From Endozoicomonadaceae bacterium (GTDB taxonomy: Bacteria; Pseudomonadota; Gammaproteobacteria; Pseudomonadales; Endozoicomonadaceae): a stretch of 6,647 nt of DNA. Below the pieces are notes generated by a model, which searched no databases, had not been told where the DNA came from, and saw nothing but the letters and a program-made list of their open reading frames with translations. This document shows, piece after piece, positions 5,169 to 6,647 of the stretch. The position numbers and the translations under genes are program-made. The stretch lies in NCBI GenBank assembly GCA_015163815.1, contig JAAOIJ010000085.1, forward strand, positions 1-6,647, in the 5' to 3' direction. Within the stretch, counting starts at the first letter, position 1; each line of letters starts with the position of its first letter.

Positions 5169-5867
5169 GTTCTAGAATTGAGTCTTCTTGCGCAAAACCT
5201 CCAGGAAAGCCAATTCTGTCTATTGTTGCAGTTATGCTTCTTGCAGTATTAGCACCCAGGATACCTCCAGTAATGCTAGCTGCTATACCCTGTTGTTTTC
5301 TCAATTTCTTCTGTCAGCATTTCAGTTCCACCGTATCCTATATGTGAACCTAAAGCACTCGGTAGAGCCTGCAATATTAGAAGCTCCTGAAGCAGTGATA
5401 CCTGCACCCATACTGGTCATTAAGGCAATAAAGGTTTGATAGTCTTTTTGAATTTTTTGAGGTAGTACCGTGCTAGTAATACAATTGAGCGCCATTTTTG
5501 CGCCCATTGTAGCAGCCACTCCTGCTGCAATGTTTGTCGTTACAGCAACTGTTACAGGCCCTGCAAAGGCAGCTAAACCTAAGCCGATCCCAGCAGATAA
5601 AGCCGCTTGTCTATTTACATATTTTATTTGATCAAAAAACCAAGGTTCCCAATCTTGATTGACAATGTCTGGATATTTAATCACAGGACCGGCAGATTGA
5701 TCTAAAGATTCTTTCATCACAGCGCTGAAATCAGAAAACGGTTTGTCGCTTGAAATGGATTGAGTGGATAATAAAGCAGTCCCTATAATGCAAAGTCCTA
5801 GACATGCATTTTTAGATATTTTTTTATACTTCATGTACCTTTTATTTCAATTTTTAAGATATGAAAG

Positions 5868-5895
5868 ACTATGATCAATGAATATTAAGTGTCAA
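5868..5895 (-). promoter_or_regulatory. Probable promoter of the broken membrane-protein gene
   Basis: On the minus strand TTGACA (5895-5890) is followed after 16 bases by CATAGT (5873-5868), a four-of-six -10 match, about 34 bases before the ATG at 5834. The position and direction fit that gene. Confidence 0.45.
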
Positions 5896-6039
5896 GATGG
5901 ATATCATCAAATCATAAAGAACCACAGGAATTAATAAAAAAATAATTCAGCATCTTTTTTCGAATGACTCGTATAACGTGATTTTTTTAAAATAAAAGAG
6001 TGTAATGAGTATTTTTTATGTTATTTATTATTCTTTATC

Positions 6040-6057
6040 TTCTATAGCTTCTATAGC
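6040..6057. repeat. 9-bp direct repeat TTCTATAGC, two copies
   Basis: Two perfect adjacent copies lie in the non-coding stretch before the IS30 remnant. No function is apparent. Confidence 0.7.
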
Positions 6058-6120
6058 AAAAAAAGAAGTCAAATGATAATAATGCGTGTAACTTTTTTTA
6101 TCTATAAAAAATAGAGTAAC

Positions 6121-6285
6121 ATGGCTTATCAAAACTTAACTGAAAAAACAAGATCTCAAATTAATATCTTACTATTACAGTATGATTCTATTAATGCAAC
6201 AGTAAAAGAATTTAAAAAATACCCTATTAGGATTTCAAGAGATAGTTTGCATCGTACTAAAAGGAGAAAATATTGTGATAAATAA
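6121..6285 (+). pseudogene. IS30-family transposase, N-terminal remnant (54 codons)
   Basis: The ORF starts MAYQNLTEKTRSQINILL, matching the IS30 transposase N-terminus M-x-Y-x-x-L-T-E-x-x-R-x-Q-I-x-x-L-L. It continues through a degenerate helix-turn-helix with KEFKKYPIRISRD (family: KELNRHPSTISRE) and stops after KRRKYCDK. Only the DNA-binding start of a protein usually well over 300 aa remains, so it cannot transpose. A 9-bp hairpin (6291-6313) follows at once and no catalytic domain is visible after it. It is a separate fragment from the C-terminal part at the window start; whether both come from one element type cannot be told. Confidence 0.6.
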
Positions 6286-6290
6286 GTTCA

Positions 6291-6313
6291 TTATAATCAT
6301 TTATTGATTATAA
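6291..6313. repeat. Perfect 9-bp hairpin TTATAATCA-TTTAT-TGATTATAA
   Basis: The arms at 6291-6299 and 6305-6313 are exactly complementary with a five-base loop. No T-run follows on the plus strand. It marks the junction between the IS30 remnant and the decayed coding stretch. Confidence 0.5.
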
Positions 6314-6610
6314 AATAATGCGCTTGTAAAATTTTCAGAAGCAAATTTAGTTAATTTAGCACATCCAGATGTTTTCTTTTGTTTTAACAGTAGGATAATT
6401 TGGACAGTATTGCTGAAGCGAGTCTAAATTTGGCAATATATTTCTTCAGATTTAAAAACTTCCAAGTACCTAAATGAGATAGAATGAATTCTTTTGTTAA
6501 CGGATTGCTATCATGAGTCTTAATTAATTTTTTTTGATAATTCTAATCCTCAAGAATCTACTGATAAAACAAAGAGTTCTTTTGAAAATTTAGAAATACT
6601 CATATTTTAA
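6314..6610 (+). pseudogene. Decayed coding stretch of unknown identity
   Basis: Three open pieces in changing frames read as plausible protein. The first runs from 6314 to the stop at 6425-6427 (NALVKFSEANLVNLAHPDVF...). The second, one frame back, runs from 6394 to the stop at 6475-6477 (DNLDSIAEASLNLAIYFFRF...). The third, in the first frame again, runs from about 6524 to 6608-6610 (FFDNSNPQESTDKTKSSFE...). Joined they would make close to 100 residues with no start codon in view. The middle piece has further stops after it. I recognise no family, and chance open frames in A/T-rich DNA are a real alternative. Confidence 0.3.
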
Positions 6611-6647
6611 TAATAAATATATTTAAATCAATCGTTAATATTCATTA

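Larger units (their letters stand above)
4930..5834 (-). pseudogene. Secreted or membrane protein with Gly/Ala-rich helices, broken by two frameshifts
   Basis: Reading from 5834, a signal peptide (about residues 1-29) leads into an acidic stretch, an aromatic WEPWFF (62-67), then Ala/Gly-rich hydrophobic segments (about 77-98, 102-124 and 134-155). Near 5357-5363 the frame shifts by one base, giving ALGSHIGYGGTEMLTEE. Near 5301-5306 it shifts again into RKQQGIAASITGGILGANTA. The last part has repeats GMSGS-GMSGS and TEAGT-ELTEAGT, then a long hydrophobic helix (VALVAGVVIIIAIPITVLV) and a short tail. Rejoined, it would be about 300 aa. Each break fits an extra base, so they do not compensate. 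AAAAGG before the ATG supports the start. I do not recognise a family; a pore-forming or host-exposed protein is a guess. A sequencing error is possible. Confidence 0.7.
5835..6120. other. Intergenic stretch between the broken membrane-protein gene and the IS30 remnant
   Basis: Apart from the minus-strand promoter and the TTCTATAGC repeat, I see no gene or RNA here. The last bases before 6121 might include the left end of the IS30 element, but no clear terminal repeat was found. Confidence 0.4.

Noticed and set aside
5018..5439. Overlapping plus-strand ORFs of 109 and 83 aa
   Set aside because: They are antisense to the signal-peptide protein; their Pro/Val-rich sequence mirrors its Gly/Ala repeats and they lack good ribosome sites.
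1..6647. tRNA genes, rRNA or a CRISPR array
   Set aside because: No T-loop or anticodon-arm pattern and no regularly spaced repeat-spacer structure was seen; the only tandem repeats are short and coding.

Overview
The window is AT-rich bacterial DNA. Its intact genes (coaD, a rubredoxin, an RDD-family membrane protein, a PilZ-like protein and trhO) resemble gammaproteobacterial versions; CoaD carries the typical DFEYEMQ.A..NR signature. Broken insertion sequences, frameshifted genes and long non-coding gaps suggest a genome in decay, as in host-associated or intracellular gammaproteobacteria. The species cannot be named from the sequence.

Left part (1-1006): the C-terminal part of an IS30-family transposase, split into two frames at a T-TTA-AAA heptamer, runs into the 3' end of coaD. 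The two converge and overlap by 10 bases, so the last CoaD codons probably come from the end of the insertion sequence. Centre left (1007-2441): coaD and a 55-aa rubredoxin gene are divergent, with opposed TTGACA boxes forming an inverted repeat between them. A structured stretch (1473-1576) with nested inverted repeats precedes the RDD gene, which converges on the PilZ-like gene with 14 bases between them.

Centre (2442-4133): a 780-base gap with little clear content (one possible 58-aa ORF and some hairpins) precedes trhO, a complete tRNA U34 hydroxylase gene. Right part (4134-6647) is accessory. It holds a 76-aa charged protein built around two in-frame microsatellites, an orphan promoter with a strong hairpin, and a frameshifted IS5-family transposase tail. 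Then come a roughly 300-aa secreted or membrane protein gene broken by two frameshifts, an IS30 transposase N-terminal remnant, and a decayed coding stretch of unknown identity.

The genes do not form one pathway or operon. The housekeeping genes are single units with their own signals, separated by mobile-element debris. I found no convincing complete novel system. The best leads are the microsatellite protein, the broken repeat-bearing secreted protein and the possible frameshift signal in the IS30 remnant. Because several frameshifts cluster here, sequencing indels should be excluded before the decay is interpreted.
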